Notes: generated by a model not told the origin, from the sequence alone. A DNA stretch of 64,000 nucleotides from Decorospora gaudefroyi (GCA_010015605.1 ML975391.1:1-64000), one strand, 5' to 3'; shown: positions 1 through 10,846, counted from the stretch's first letter. Numbers and translations are program-made.

Positions 1-2
1 CA

Positions 3-245
3 GCCTACTCACCCGACCTCAACCCAATTGAACACCTTTGGCATGCTCTTAAAAGGCGCATGTATCGCCTATACCCACAATACAACAATTGGAGCGCAGC
101 TGCGGAGGAGTGGGATGGGTTTTGCGAGGCCTTGAAAGAGTGCTGGCGTGGCATACCCGCAAAGCTGATCAAGCGACTTATCATGAGCATGCCTCAGCGC
201 CTCCATGCCGTACGGCGTGCGCGAGGATGGCAAACAAAATACTGA
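3..245 (+). mobile_element. Tc1/mariner-type transposase, C-terminal fragment (5' truncated by window edge)
   Basis: The open frame from base 3 begins AYSPDLNPIEHLW, the hallmark of the third catalytic block of Tc1/mariner DDE transposases; the Glu of PIE is the usual last acidic residue of the DD-E triad. It continues about 60 residues to a TAA ending at 245. Everything upstream lies outside the window, so I cannot tell whether the copy is intact. No transposase-like frame continues past the stop. The 3' terminal inverted repeat should lie within the next 100-200 bases but cannot be placed without the other end. The frame is free of stops over the visible 80 codons, so there is no sign of heavy RIP mutation here. 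Confidence 0.85.
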
Positions 246-588
246 GCTTGCGCGATTTCAAAACACCAAAAATTATTTAATTTGATCATGTGGTTGCTAA
301 CTTATTACGTGTTAAACTATTGCAGCACCATGTTGATTTTGCGCTAGCGTCGCTTCGCGGAACAAACTTTTGACCTAGTACTGTAAAGTGGGAAACACAA
401 GAATGTGTCATACGAACCCCATCTCGTAATCTTTACCCAAATCCTAACTACCGTTCAATGAACGATTTTTTTTCTACCTATTTCGATTGGTGACATTCAG
501 GTCACTTGAGGGGTTGGGGCGTCAAGCGCGTGTAGGGCGTCTAGAATCGGAGATAACAACTCGCCGTAGGTAACCGTGGTACTACATC
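246..588. other. Transposon 3' flank and promoter side of the aminotransferase gene
   Basis: No coding signal. It holds the presumed non-coding tail of the Tc1/mariner element, whose end is not identifiable from one side only, and then the upstream region of the aminotransferase gene. An A/T run (acgattttttttctacc) lies near 460-480. Confidence 0.4.
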
Positions 589-2094
589 ATGTCTCTAGTC
601 ATCTTCTCACCCCTCACATTCATCACGCACGATAACTATTTAACAACTCCCGCAATGATATTCAGAAACTCACCATCAGCTCTCCGCAGCTTTGCACCCG
701 CCTTCACGCATCCTGTCCGAATACCACGCCGAACATTCTCACTCACACAACCTACATCCTCCACCATGGACGCCGCAGCCTTTGGCGAGCAACACATCGC
801 AAAAGGGATCGGCCGTCTAACAAAACACGTCTTCGACGAAGCCAAGGGCAGCTTCATAACAACAGACAAGGGCGTAAAGCTACTCGATCTCACAGCCGGC
901 ATCGGCGTAGTAAACCTCGGGCACTGCCACCCCAAAGTCAGCGCCGCAGCCGCCGCCCAATGCAGCAAGATCACGCACGCCCAAGTCAACGTCGGCTTCA
1001 GCTCAGCGCAGATCAGGCTCCTGAGGGAGCTACTCCCCATCCTTCCGCACCCCTCACTCGACACCGTCTTCCTGTGGAACTCGGGCGCCGAGGCCGTCGA
1101 AGCCGCCGTAAAGCTCGCGCGGGCCGCAACCAAGAAGCCAAATATCATCGTCATGCAGGGTTCCTACCACGGCCGAACTAACGCAACGGCCGCAATGACT
1201 CGCTCCAAGACCATCTACGGCGAGGGCCACGGACCCACCATGGGCGGCGTCTTCACAACCGCGTTCCCCTACTACAGCCACTTTGGCGCTGCGCCAAGCA
1301 CGTCGGCCAACGACCTCGTAAACCAAGCCCTCCTCCAGCTGAAATTCACACTACAGCAACAAACCGCCCCCTCGGACACCGCCGCCATCATCCTCGAGCC
1401 CGTCCTCGGCGAGGGCGGCTACGTCGCTGCGCCGCCCGCATTCCTGCACGGCCTCAGAAAGACGTGCGACGAGCACGACATTCTGCTTATCGCCGATGAA
1501 GTCCAGTCCGGCATGGGCCGCACGGGACACATGTGGTTCGTAGAAGAATCCGGCGTCCGCCCCGACATTCTCGTCTTCGCCAAAGGAATCGCAAACGGGT
1601 TTCCCCTCTCCGGGATCGCGAGCCGCAGGGAGCTTATGGACCGCCAGAAGCCCGGCTCGATGGGCGGAACGTATGCGGGGAACGCGGTGGCATGCGCGGC
1701 CGCCACCGCCACCATCCAAGCGTTCCGCGACGAAAAAGTTTTGGAGAATGTAGCTGAGCGCTCGCACCAGCTGTTTTCGTTCTTGAATGAGCTCAAGGCG
1801 TCGGGTTCCAAGGCGGGGAGCTGGATTGAGGATGTTCGCGGAAGGGGACTTATGGTTGGCGTGCAGTTTGCGGATCCGAATCTGGAACTTGAGTCTGGAA
1901 ATGGGGCTGCGGGGCCGGTGCTTCTTGCGCCCAAGATTGTGAAGGAGTGTGTGGAGCGGAATATGTTGCTTTTGAGTACTTCGATTTTTGATGTGTTGAG
2001 GTTTATTCCGCCGCTTACGATTACGGAGGCGGAGATGGGGATGGCTTGTGGGATTTTTAGGGACGCGCTTGAGGCTGTTGTTAGGGATTTGTAG
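589..2094 (+). CDS. Class-III PLP aminotransferase (4-aminobutyrate/acetylornithine type)
   Basis: Intronless 501-residue frame. It shows the class-III PLP aminotransferase signature: the glycine-rich substrate/PLP region (NSGAEAVEAAVKLAR), the QGSYHGRT block, the LLIADEVQSGMGRTG cofactor block, and the Schiff-base lysine in VFAKGIANGFPLSG at about residue 332. These enzymes move an amino group from an omega-amino donor to a keto acid. Substrate cannot be fixed from sequence; GABA aminotransferase-like is the closest general label. The first ATG (589) gives an unusual leader. A second ATG at 655 begins MIFRNSPSALRSF, followed by Arg/Ser-rich sequence with no acidic residues, which resembles a mitochondrial presequence, and a third at 766 begins the folded domain. 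I favour 655 biologically. Gene ends are convergent with PDS5. Confidence 0.9.
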   Translation: MSLVIFSPLTFITHDNYLTTPAMIFRNSPSALRSFAPAFTHPVRIPRRTFSLTQPTSSTMDAAAFGEQHIAKGIGRLTKHVFDEAKGSFITTDKGVKLLDLTAGIGVVNLGHCHPKVSAAAAAQCSKITHAQVNVGFSSAQIRLLRELLPILPHPSLDTVFLWNSGAEAVEAAVKLARAATKKPNIIVMQGSYHGRTNATAAMTRSKTIYGEGHGPTMGGVFTTAFPYYSHFGAAPSTSANDLVNQALLQLKFTLQQQTAPSDTAAIILEPVLGEGGYVAAPPAFLHGLRKTCDEHDILLIADEVQSGMGRTGHMWFVEESGVRPDILVFAKGIANGFPLSGIASRRELMDRQKPGSMGGTYAGNAVACAAATATIQAFRDEKVLENVAERSHQLFSFLNELKASGSKAGSWIEDVRGRGLMVGVQFADPNLELESGNGAAGPVLLAPKIVKECVERNMLLLSTSIFDVLRFIPPLTITEAEMGMACGIFRDALEAVVRDL

Positions 2095-2716
2095 GTTTTA
2101 CGGATTCTTGTGGATATTGTTTTTTTTTGGGTCGGGGGGGGGGGGGGGGGGGGTAGATATTTTTTGGTGTTTGGATGAGTTGCTTAGTAGGTACCTAGGT
2201 AGGTACTCAGCCATGATACCTGCCTTTTATTTTATATTGATTAATTAATTGTTTGAAAAGTAAAAGTAAAATCTACCTTTACAAAGGGGGATGAAAATGC
2301 GTGTTAGACACTAGATCTATAGTTCTTTCTATCCTTACATAGCCAGTCGAACAGCGTTATGCGGACAGAGCTTGCGCTTGATTACCGGCAGTCGAAAAAA
2401 AAAAGATAAAGATAGAGTAATAGGTATCGCATCGCATAACATAACATAACATGATAACTATAATATGACGAGCTATATAAAACCCCTTCATACCCGCTTA
2501 CTTGAAAAAAAAAAGAAAACAAGTGTAGAAACAGCACACAACAAAAACGCCTGCACATAAATAAATAAAAAACGGAAAAGGAGAGCTTTCTTAACCAAAT
2601 GCTTTAATTTAGAGTGTGCGCACAAACATAGCTAAGAAGTGGTACATGGTTGTAAACGGGGTGGGATGTCATGTCATGTCATGCTGACAAAAGGGATAAA
2701 CTGGTTTCTAGCAAGC
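2095..2716. other. Convergent 3' intergenic region between the aminotransferase and PDS5 genes
   Basis: A/T-rich non-coding sequence holding the poly(G) run, a TAGTAGGTACCTAGGTAGGT motif (2186-2205) and several A-rich runs suitable for 3' processing on both strands. No gene seen. Confidence 0.6.
2134..2153 (+). repeat. Poly(G) run of 20
   Basis: An uninterrupted run of 20 G, about 40 bases after the aminotransferase stop and directly preceded by a T run and GGGTC. It lies in the probable 3' UTR on the coding strand. Homopolymer length may be a sequencing artefact. Confidence 0.9.
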
Positions 2717-5700
2717 TCAAGCGCGAGCGCGGGCGCTGCGCCGAACGGAACCTGTACCGGTGCCGTTGGTGGGCGGCGCAGGACTGGATGAAGATGCGGC
2801 GGCAGCAGCAGCACTACCGTTGGGTTTGGATTTTGTTGTTGGTCTGGCTTTCGAGGTGCGTTTCGCTGACTTTGGCGGCGGTGGGGTTGGGATGACTTCA
2901 TCCATGGCTGGCTCGGCGGTCTTGCGCTTTTGGGCTACTGGGGAAGACTCGGTGCCGTTGGTCTTCTTGGTGGGACGTCGGGCGCCCCTGGTAGGCTTCT
3001 TCGCTGGTGCGGGTTCAGGTTCAGGTGAAGAGGGCTCTGGATCGGACAGTTCCGACTCGTTTTCTTCGGCTTCGGGCTCCTTTTCAGCGCCAGGTTCAGC
3101 GTCCGCCATCTCCACGTCTTCTGCGGGAGCGGGTGAGGACCTCTCTTCCACTTCCTCCGCGTCTGTTTCCTCCTCTTCTTCTTCAGCACCAGGTCCTGCG
3201 TCGTCGTCGGTAGATACCTCGACATAGCTCTTCTGCGCAGTGCTCCGCCGGTCGCTCTTCCTTCTCGGCTCACTCGACGGCGCCACACTAACGTCAACAT
3301 CGCTCTCATCGTTGTCAGCCGCCCTTCGCTTCTTCTTAGGCGTCTTGGTGGGGCGCTCAATCTTGGCCTTCTTCTCCTTGATAGGCCTTTCACTCTTGAT
3401 CCTCTTCCGCAATTTCTCTACATCGTCGGACGCCTTGCGCTTCTTGCTTCGAATCGCTTTCCGTACGAGCGGATCGAGTTCGTCGACCATATCTTCACTG
3501 ATCCATGTCTTCTTCGCAATCTCTTGCGCCCGGTCGTGGCTCTCCAGAGGTCGGAAGATGCCAGAGGGTAGCTTCATCTTGCCGGGCCACGACTGCATGG
3601 TCCAGTTGTTCTGCTCTTCCCATGAGCGGATCAGCGCTTGTGCGAGATCGGAAAGGATGTAGAGATTCTCGTCAGCCTGCCGTGATGGCGCAATGCCATC
3701 AGCAACACCTTTGACGCGCTGAGCGACGTGGAAAATCAGCGACAAATTCTCCTCCGTCGCTACACACTTCAAGTAGTAGAGAATATACTCCGACATGAGT
3801 TTCAGCGTTTCGTCCTCTTTGTCAAAGTCCGGATGATGGGCAAGTAGACTCAGTAATCGAGCGAAGACAGTCTCTAGAATAGTCTCTTTCCGTGCTGCGA
3901 AGGCGGCGCGGCGTGCGCGTATCCAGGTCATTGTGCTATTCTTGATCGTCTTTTCAGGTTCGTGTGCTAGGTAGAAGAGGATAGTGTAGAAGCGAGGAGG
4001 CAGCCGACCTTGACCCAGGTACTTCATGAGCTTATCGGCGAACCCCTTACGAATTTGGGCGCATGGATCGTGCGTGATGAGAGCCAGTTGGATGAAGTTT
4101 GCGGGCGACAAGAAAGCATCGAGGCGCTTGTTGCAGGATAACTTGAGCAGAGAATTGGCCGCAAGGAGGCGTTGACGAGACTTGTGCCCTTCTGGAGCGC
4201 TGTCATCAGCTGAACCCTCGCCACCGTTCTTCACATAGCGATTCAGTAATGTATATGTGTCTTGTGCAGCATCCTCAAGGACCGAATCAGATGGCAATGA
4301 GCGCAGTCGATTGACGAGTAGTTTAATTGCCCAGGTTCTGCCCTGAATGTCTTCGTCTGGAACTTCCATCCACTCGGTATCGGCCTCGGGCGTTGCTGCA
4401 TGCGGCTGCTGTAGGACTTGCTGAATAGCGATCTCGATGATCGCATCCATATCCTCTTCGCAATCTGACTGGGCCAGTAGGACCAATTGACTGAGCGCAG
4501 CGAGCTTCGTAAGCCAGTGATGGCCACCATATTTGAAGTCTTTAATGCTCTTGGTGAGGATTTCTCTTGCGTGCAACTCTTTCTTGTCGTCGCTATTCAT
4601 CATAATCGTAATCGCATGTTTCGCAGCCTGTGGAGGTGTACTATACAGTGCAAAGTTGAGAAAACTTTGGACCAACTTTCGGCTGTCTTTGCCATTCATG
4701 GGAATGTCGGTAGGGAACTTCTTGGCGAACGCAGCACAGGCCTTGAGATCATCTACGGCACCAGGAGGGTTCGGTTTGGTTGCGGTAGGCGCCTCACTTT
4801 CCAGGGTCTTGCAAAGATCCTTCACATGGGTAGAAAAGACCTTGGGATGTTTGGTAGAAATCTCCTTTAGCAACTCGTGGGCGGTAGTACCCAGACCTTT
4901 ACCATCTGTTCGGGTGAACTCTATGACAGCTGGGACATGGCTCTTGTTGTAGCACAACAGACTGACTCGATAGAGGAGCGGTGTCAACGTGTCGAGCAGA
5001 TGAGGACCGGGCCCATCCTCAATCCTCTTTCGCAACTCTTTTATCGATCTGAACACGCGGCGATAGTCGCTCGCTGGGTCCATGCAAAACCGGATGAGTG
5101 CATAAGCGCGACGATCGTGGGTCTTTGCAAATTTCCACAGATCCTCTCTGACCCGAGTTGGGTCCGGAAGGGTTTTCGCGTAGTAGGTGATAAGGCCTTC
5201 GAGATTCGTCTTGACATCTTTTCCGCCCTTGTCCGTGACACCGCCATTGTATTCTTCGCAAAGTTTCAGGAAGTGCTCCATGTACTTGGCACCGGGGCCC
5301 TGATTGCCTTGTTTCGCAAAGAAGACCTTCTTGGCCTTTTCTTCCAGCCCATTCACAAGTACAAGTTGCCTTTCGGCTCGTATCCTGTCCAAATCCGCCT
5401 CGGTGTACCCTTGCTCGCTACTCGCTTGACTGTCTTTCACGACCTGGGAGTTAGGTAGAGGTGCAGCTTTTGCTTTCATGGGCGGATAAGCAAGCGGAAG
5501 CAGGGAGTCGTATAGCGCCAGATCGACCTGGACGTTGATTTCGAGATCGTTGACATAGCAAGCTTCGAGGATGCGCGACGGAATTGGGCCAAGCAGTGAC
5601 TTGATACTGTCGTCGCCCTCGGTAATGGCGCCTGCAGCTACGCCCCAGATTCTACCGAGAAGCCTCATGGATTCCGAATGGATGACATTCTTCTTGTCCT

Positions 5701-7300
5701 TGACTCGGTCGGCCAGGTTGGAAAGAATGGAACCCGGTTCTGCCATGCCGCCGTTGCTACCGAGTTTTCGAATCATGTCATTGAACTCAAAACGCGCAAC
5801 TGCTTTGACAGCCGCTAACCGTACCTTCTCATCGCTGTCGATGAGGCATTCGGCAAAGTACTTTAGCAGCTTCTGCTCTTCTTCGAGATCAAGGCCTATG
5901 CCTCCAGCTGATGTCATGAGTATACGCCCAATAGCCGTCGTCCAGGCGGCGCGTATGATGGCGGATTTGTCATTCTTGCGTTGGAGGAAGGAATGGTAGG
6001 CAACGGGGTACTGGGTGGGAAACGAGTTGATGGACACGGGCGTGGTTAGGTAATCAAAGGATCGCGTAGACTCTGCGCGTGACAGACTCTGCGAAGGATA
6101 GGCGACGGGATCCAAATCAGGAAGAGGCGGCGGACCAGCGGCACCAATGCCGGAGATCATGTCGCCGAATGTCTCGGTGGCAAGCTGACGAAGCTGCACG
6201 TGCTCGGTGGCGAGCTCGTCCTGTAAGTGCGGGATAATCTCTTGGAGGACGCCTGGACAGCATTTCCATAGCTCCCGCAGCAGCCTGTGGGCTTTGCTCG
6301 CCTCGTTCAGGTCATCCTCCGAGGGCCCTTTGGGAAGATCGTCGTCTAAGTCGTCCCTGGCATGGCCCTTGTGTGTGTGGCGGTCGGTGGTGAAGTCGAC
6401 TATGACTGAGCTGAAATAGTGGCCAATGAGGCGGGCCATCTTCTCCGGGAAGGCATTGCAGACATTCTTGGCCATGTTGTATGCGGGCGGTGCCTCCTTG
6501 CGGCGGAGCGTCGACTGTTTGGCGTCGACGTGGACACTCTTCTTGCCCCTGGCCGCGCTTCCCAGGGTGACGGGGTCTGCCCACAGGAACTGGGCGACGA
6601 TGACATCGACGACACTGTGCGAGACGGCCGGCGCCTCGTCGATGATGGTGGACAGAAGCTCGGTCATGTTGTGCTCGATGCTTTTGCTCAGCTCTTCGCC
6701 GTGGCCCCCCTTGGACGGGGCGGACAGGACATCGAAGCAGGTGGTGTAGAGCGCGGACGTGAGCTGGTCGGCGGCCGGGATCTCGTTGATGAGCAGGATG
6801 CTCTTCCACTCGGCGAGCGAGCGGAGGATGTACATGTGCTGGCTGTTGTAGGGATGTGTCGGATCGGCAAGGAGGGGGAGCAGCCTGAGGATGATGACGG
6901 AGAAGATGTCCTTGAGCTTGGAGGCGGGATAGGGCGCATCCGGCGCAAACAGCTTCAGCATGTCGACGATGCAGCAGACGGCCCACGCGCGCACGCCGTT
7001 GTCCTTGTGCTGCAGGAGACTGTGGTGGGCGAGCGATTCGGCGACGGGCATGAGCGACTCCCGGTGCGCCTCTTGCTGGTCCATGGTCCGGAGCTCGTCC
7101 AGCAGCGCCTTGAGCCGCGTCAAGAGGTCGCTCACGCCCACGGGCTTGCCGGGCCGCCCCACGAGCGGCTGTTTGAACGTGAGCCTCTTGAGCCCCTGCT
7201 CCTGCTCCTGCGCCTGCTCCTGCTCTTGCTCCTGCGCGTCTGCTTCCGCCTCCACCACTTCAGCCGCGGCAGCCGCGCTCCGCCGACTGCGAGGTGCCAT
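2717..7300 (-). CDS. PDS5: Sister-chromatid cohesion protein Pds5 (BimD/Spo76 family)
   Basis: Single-exon 1527-residue protein. Pds5 is a HEAT-repeat cohesin regulator that binds Scc1 and supports cohesion, condensation and meiotic axis structure in the nucleus. The N-terminal block with GVRAWAVCCIVDMLKLFAPD and the long alpha-helical repeat array match the family, and the length fits fungal Pds5. The last ~250 residues are low complexity: basic KKRK-type nuclear signals (SKKRKASDD), a long Glu/Asp-rich stretch and Pro/Lys/Ser-rich tail. The frame stays open 133 codons upstream to 7699, but that part is Arg/Ser/Pro repeat over a GATGGC microsatellite; I start at ATG 7300 (MAPRSRRSAAAAA), where family-like sequence begins soon after. 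An early Gln/Glu repeat (QEQEQEQAQEQEQ) follows. Divergent from TTI1. Confidence 0.93.
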   Translation of the reverse strand: MAPRSRRSAAAAAEVVEAEADAQEQEQEQAQEQEQGLKRLTFKQPLVGRPGKPVGVSDLLTRLKALLDELRTMDQQEAHRESLMPVAESLAHHSLLQHKDNGVRAWAVCCIVDMLKLFAPDAPYPASKLKDIFSVIILRLLPLLADPTHPYNSQHMYILRSLAEWKSILLINEIPAADQLTSALYTTCFDVLSAPSKGGHGEELSKSIEHNMTELLSTIIDEAPAVSHSVVDVIVAQFLWADPVTLGSAARGKKSVHVDAKQSTLRRKEAPPAYNMAKNVCNAFPEKMARLIGHYFSSVIVDFTTDRHTHKGHARDDLDDDLPKGPSEDDLNEASKAHRLLRELWKCCPGVLQEIIPHLQDELATEHVQLRQLATETFGDMISGIGAAGPPPLPDLDPVAYPSQSLSRAESTRSFDYLTTPVSINSFPTQYPVAYHSFLQRKNDKSAIIRAAWTTAIGRILMTSAGGIGLDLEEEQKLLKYFAECLIDSDEKVRLAAVKAVARFEFNDMIRKLGSNGGMAEPGSILSNLADRVKDKKNVIHSESMRLLGRIWGVAAGAITEGDDSIKSLLGPIPSRILEACYVNDLEINVQVDLALYDSLLPLAYPPMKAKAAPLPNSQVVKDSQASSEQGYTEADLDRIRAERQLVLVNGLEEKAKKVFFAKQGNQGPGAKYMEHFLKLCEEYNGGVTDKGGKDVKTNLEGLITYYAKTLPDPTRVREDLWKFAKTHDRRAYALIRFCMDPASDYRRVFRSIKELRKRIEDGPGPHLLDTLTPLLYRVSLLCYNKSHVPAVIEFTRTDGKGLGTTAHELLKEISTKHPKVFSTHVKDLCKTLESEAPTATKPNPPGAVDDLKACAAFAKKFPTDIPMNGKDSRKLVQSFLNFALYSTPPQAAKHAITIMMNSDDKKELHAREILTKSIKDFKYGGHHWLTKLAALSQLVLLAQSDCEEDMDAIIEIAIQQVLQQPHAATPEADTEWMEVPDEDIQGRTWAIKLLVNRLRSLPSDSVLEDAAQDTYTLLNRYVKNGGEGSADDSAPEGHKSRQRLLAANSLLKLSCNKRLDAFLSPANFIQLALITHDPCAQIRKGFADKLMKYLGQGRLPPRFYTILFYLAHEPEKTIKNSTMTWIRARRAAFAARKETILETVFARLLSLLAHHPDFDKEDETLKLMSEYILYYLKCVATEENLSLIFHVAQRVKGVADGIAPSRQADENLYILSDLAQALIRSWEEQNNWTMQSWPGKMKLPSGIFRPLESHDRAQEIAKKTWISEDMVDELDPLVRKAIRSKKRKASDDVEKLRKRIKSERPIKEKKAKIERPTKTPKKKRRAADNDESDVDVSVAPSSEPRRKSDRRSTAQKSYVEVSTDDDAGPGAEEEEEETDAEEVEERSSPAPAEDVEMADAEPGAEKEPEAEENESELSDPEPSSPEPEPAPAKKPTRGARRPTKKTNGTESSPVAQKRKTAEPAMDEVIPTPPPPKSAKRTSKARPTTKSKPNGSAAAAAASSSSPAPPTNGTGTGSVRRSARARA

Positions 7301-7640
7301 GGCGCGTGGCTGCGCGTGCGACGGCGCGGGTTGGGACGATAGTACGGGGAGGGAGTACGATGTCGATGGCGATGGCGATGGCGACGGCGATGGGGTTGCG
7401 CGCGTGGGAAGCCCGTCTCGTGCGCACGCGGCGGTAGACTCAATTGGCGACGGGGCGATGGCGTCGTGGTTGCAGCGAGAGGTCGAGAGGCACTTGGACG
7501 ACTTTCTGCCCAGTGAGTGACGCCGACGCGCTAGTCCCGTAGTACGCGACAGCGACCTCACGCTGGCACCCCTCCGACGCCTGGCTCGTGCGCCCGCCGC
7601 CGCTTCTTCCCACACAACCCTCACCATACAACATCCAGCC
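7301..7640. promoter_or_regulatory. Shared divergent promoter region of PDS5 and TTI1
   Basis: The 340 bases between the chosen ATGs of PDS5 (minus) and TTI1 (plus) must hold both 5' leaders. It contains an imperfect GATGGC microsatellite (about 7360-7393). No clear TATA box. Confidence 0.45.
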
Positions 7641-10600
7641 ATGGAGAGGCAACACACTTTCCACCGCGTAGGACCCTCACGGCTTGCCAAACCTACCACG
7701 CCCCACTAACACACCCCTAGCTAAAGCAGCCATGTATACAGCTCCTCCAAGTCACTGCCACCTTTTCCACAAAGCCAACCGCTAGGAAGGAGCTGGTCCA
7801 AGCGCTCACCGACCTCCTGCACACGCTTCGCTCCATCACGAGCAGCCCTGGTGTCTTGGACGCAAAGCTTGCTGAATATGCCTTTGTCCCTGTCTCGCAG
7901 GTGCTCCGAATCTCACGACAAGTCCCGCTGCGTGCACTGGAACTGTGCCTAGAATGCATTTCAGCACTGCTCTCTGCTGGCTGGGGCGGTGGCCCCGAGC
8001 CTGCTCTGTCTGGCCAGCTCCTCATCCTCTTCACCTTTCTGGCCAAGCCCTCCTCTGCCGAAAACGGCATCTCCACATCGTCAGAAGAACTCCAATCCTT
8101 GGCCCTCAAGTGCATTGCCCAGCTCATGACTGAAACATCTCGCACAAGCCAGGGGAGGCAGGCTGTCACTGCTACCGCCAACATACCCGCCTTGGGCGAG
8201 GCCATGCTCGTCGTGCTCGACAGTCTTACCGACACTAACGCAAACAACGTCAAACGGCAAGCTGTCAGTGCGCTCGACGGAATCCTCGCCGCAATAAACG
8301 ACGACGACGCACTTGCGAGCTTTCTTCCCCGCGTAGTCTCGTCCTTGACCAAGATATTGACCCCGAGCAGCAGTAATCGACCGAGCTTTCGCGTCGTTGA
8401 GCAAGCGCTAGGCATACTGACCTCTTTAATAACTCGCCTACTCAGCGACGGAAAGACCAAAGACTTGCCTGACAAGGCTTCGTTGGGACAGTCGGGAGAC
8501 AGCACCAAGGTGTCGCGATCCACCTCATGGCTGCAGGCGACAGCATCGCAGATCAAGATTGCTCTTGCCAACGTGTTCAAGCTCCGGGATCACGACAAGC
8601 CAGAGGTCCGACAGGCGCTTCTAAGCTTATGTCTCTGCATCTTACAAGACTGCCGCACATCACTGTCGCCTTGTACGAGCATGGCTACCGAGACCATCAT
8701 CGGCCTTGCCGGTCACCAAGGCTCCAGTGATTCGATTGAGGCCCAACTCAAAGCAATACTATCAGCGAATCAGAATCTTTCAGACGTGCTGCGCGAGAGC
8801 CTGCACGGGTGGATCGTGGCCTTGCCTAGGGTGATGCAATCGAGAGATGATCGCAGTCGACACCGGATCATACACCAGATTTCGGTTTCCCTTCGACTGT
8901 TTGAAGAAGATCCTACCATTCTAGATGAGCGACTGGCTGATAGTCTTCGGGATGGCCTCTCTGCCGTTTTCGCTGACGCCAACGGTCTAGAAGAACTAGA
9001 CAAGAGCACGCCGAACGCCATCACCGACCGAGCATTGACACTGACTTCTACGAAATCCTCGACCTTCTCGCCTATCGCTTTACAGTTCAAAGGCCAGGAC
9101 CACATGATGGCCGAGTTCAGAGTCTTGGTACGAGAGCTTGCAAGATCAAATTCCGCATTGACAGTGGCCGAGGCTCTTACCGGCTCGATGGGATCCAGAT
9201 TTGTTGAGACGCGATTAGCCAGTTTCTGGCTGTCAGTCAATCTGGTCAGAGACATAACAGTCACCAATCCGTCCGTCGATGACTTCATGGACCGAGGAAT
9301 GCCGAACCCCAGAGAAGAGCTGTTAGATGATCTGTATTCCCATTCCTTGGAACTTCTCAATCAACGAGAGCCAGTTGCAGATACACCCTGGTACTTTTTT
9401 GCGCTCGCGTTGGAGACAGTAGCATTGCAGGCAAAGCGATACAGGACTGATTTCCGCGGTGAGCTGAGCGAAGTTCTTTATCCGGTACTACATCATCTTG
9501 GAAGCTCAAATACCGCACTGCGCGCACATGCGCTGACCTGTCTCAATATCATCGCCGAGGCATCAGAATATCCCGACGCTGGGGAGCTGGTAGTCGCGAA
9601 TGTCGACTACATTGTCAACGCTGTCGGCTTAAAACTTGCCTATGGAGATGTTTCACCCCAGGCTCCTCAGGTGCTACTGATGATGATGCGACTATGCGGA
9701 CCAACTCTTTTACCGTATCTTGACGACCTTGTTGACAGTATCTTCGACTCCCTGGAAAGATATCACGGCTACCCCAAGCTGGCGGAGCTATTGTTCTCCG
9801 TGCTGAAAGGCATGACCGAGGAAGGTGTCAAAGCTCCACAACTCGCCCTCACAGCCGATGGGGAAGAGAAGCATGGACACCACCAGAAGAAAGCAGTCAC
9901 AATGAACGATGTCATCGAAGCATTAAAAAAGATAGACGCCGATACACGTAAACGGGATGAGGAAGACAAAGAACAACACGCGTCAGGAGAGCCATTCCCA
10001 CAACACCCCTGGGCAGACGAAAAACCTCCCAGCAACGGCGCGCAAAACGACCCCGTCAACGAAGAAGAAGATGACCACCCGCCCGCTCCTCCCACCGAAG
10101 AAAGCCCCCCACCTGCTCCCCGCACCTTCACCATCCTCCTCAAAATCTCCTCACTAACCCAGCACTACCTCACCACCGCCTCACCACATCTCCGCAACTC
10201 CCTCTTATCCCTCCTCCGGACCACCATCCCCGCGCTCGCACAGCACGAAAACTCCTTCCTACCCCTCATCCACACCCTCTGGCCCGTTCTATTGCCGCGA
10301 CTACAGGACCCGGAGGCCTATGTCGTATCGAGTGCGCTCACCATCATCACATTGCTATGCGAGCATGCGGGCGATTTCATGAGAACGCGGATAGAAGACG
10401 CTTGGCATAGTATCACGAGAGTCTACACACGCACTAAGCAACCCGACAACACCGCGTCTCCCTCCCTCCACATGTCAGCAGCCTTGGAAACGAGTATGGC
10501 GAAACTGTCCACGACAAGTACTACCGATCTCAATCGGCCCGAGCTCTACATCGATGCCCCAACGCGTATGATATGGACCAGCCTAGTGGCCTGCCTATGC

Positions 10601-10846
10601 TCCATCGCTAGACACGTCACGCTCCGAGACGACCGCTTCGAGCACGTGTTGGATATGTTGGATCCTGTGCTTGCGCGAGCTGATGTTAGTGAGGCGCTGG
10701 CACATGCTAATGCTGATGCGTTGTGGCTGCGGCTTTACAAGAGAAGTAAACGCGGGGATGGGGGAGGGAAGGCGGTGGGTTCTGATGGGTTCTTCGTTGG
10801 TAGGGTTCCTGGTGGGAAGCCTGGTTGGCGGTTTGTGTGTGTGTAG
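7641..10846 (+). CDS. TTI1: TELO2-interacting protein 1 (Tti1), TTT complex
   Basis: Two exons: 7641-7667 and 7721-10846, 1050 residues. Exon 1 encodes only nine residues (MERQHTFHR). The 53-nt intron starts GTAGGA and ends in CACTAACACACCCCTAG, and splices to LKQPCIQLLQ, giving FHRLKQPCIQLL, which matches the conserved Tti1 N-terminus (F..L+P.C..L). Without this exon the frame has no ATG: the longest frame on its own opens with a TTG at 7856. Tti1 is a HEAT-repeat partner of Tel2 and Tti2 that helps fold and assemble PIKK kinases (TOR, ATM/ATR-like). An internal acidic/Pro-rich linker (about residues 770-830) is typical of a loop. Length is near the human protein. Head-to-head with PDS5, followed 235 bases later by MTG1 on the same strand. 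Confidence 0.92.

Noticed and set aside
6419..7342. 307-codon plus-strand frame inside PDS5
   Set aside because: Shadow of the GC-rich PDS5 coding strand; Arg/Gly/Leu-rich with no homology signal.
7301..7699. Extending PDS5 to the upstream ATG at 7699
   Set aside because: Adds 133 low-complexity residues translated from a GATGGC microsatellite and overlaps TTI1 exon 1; MAPRSRR at 7300 is the better start.
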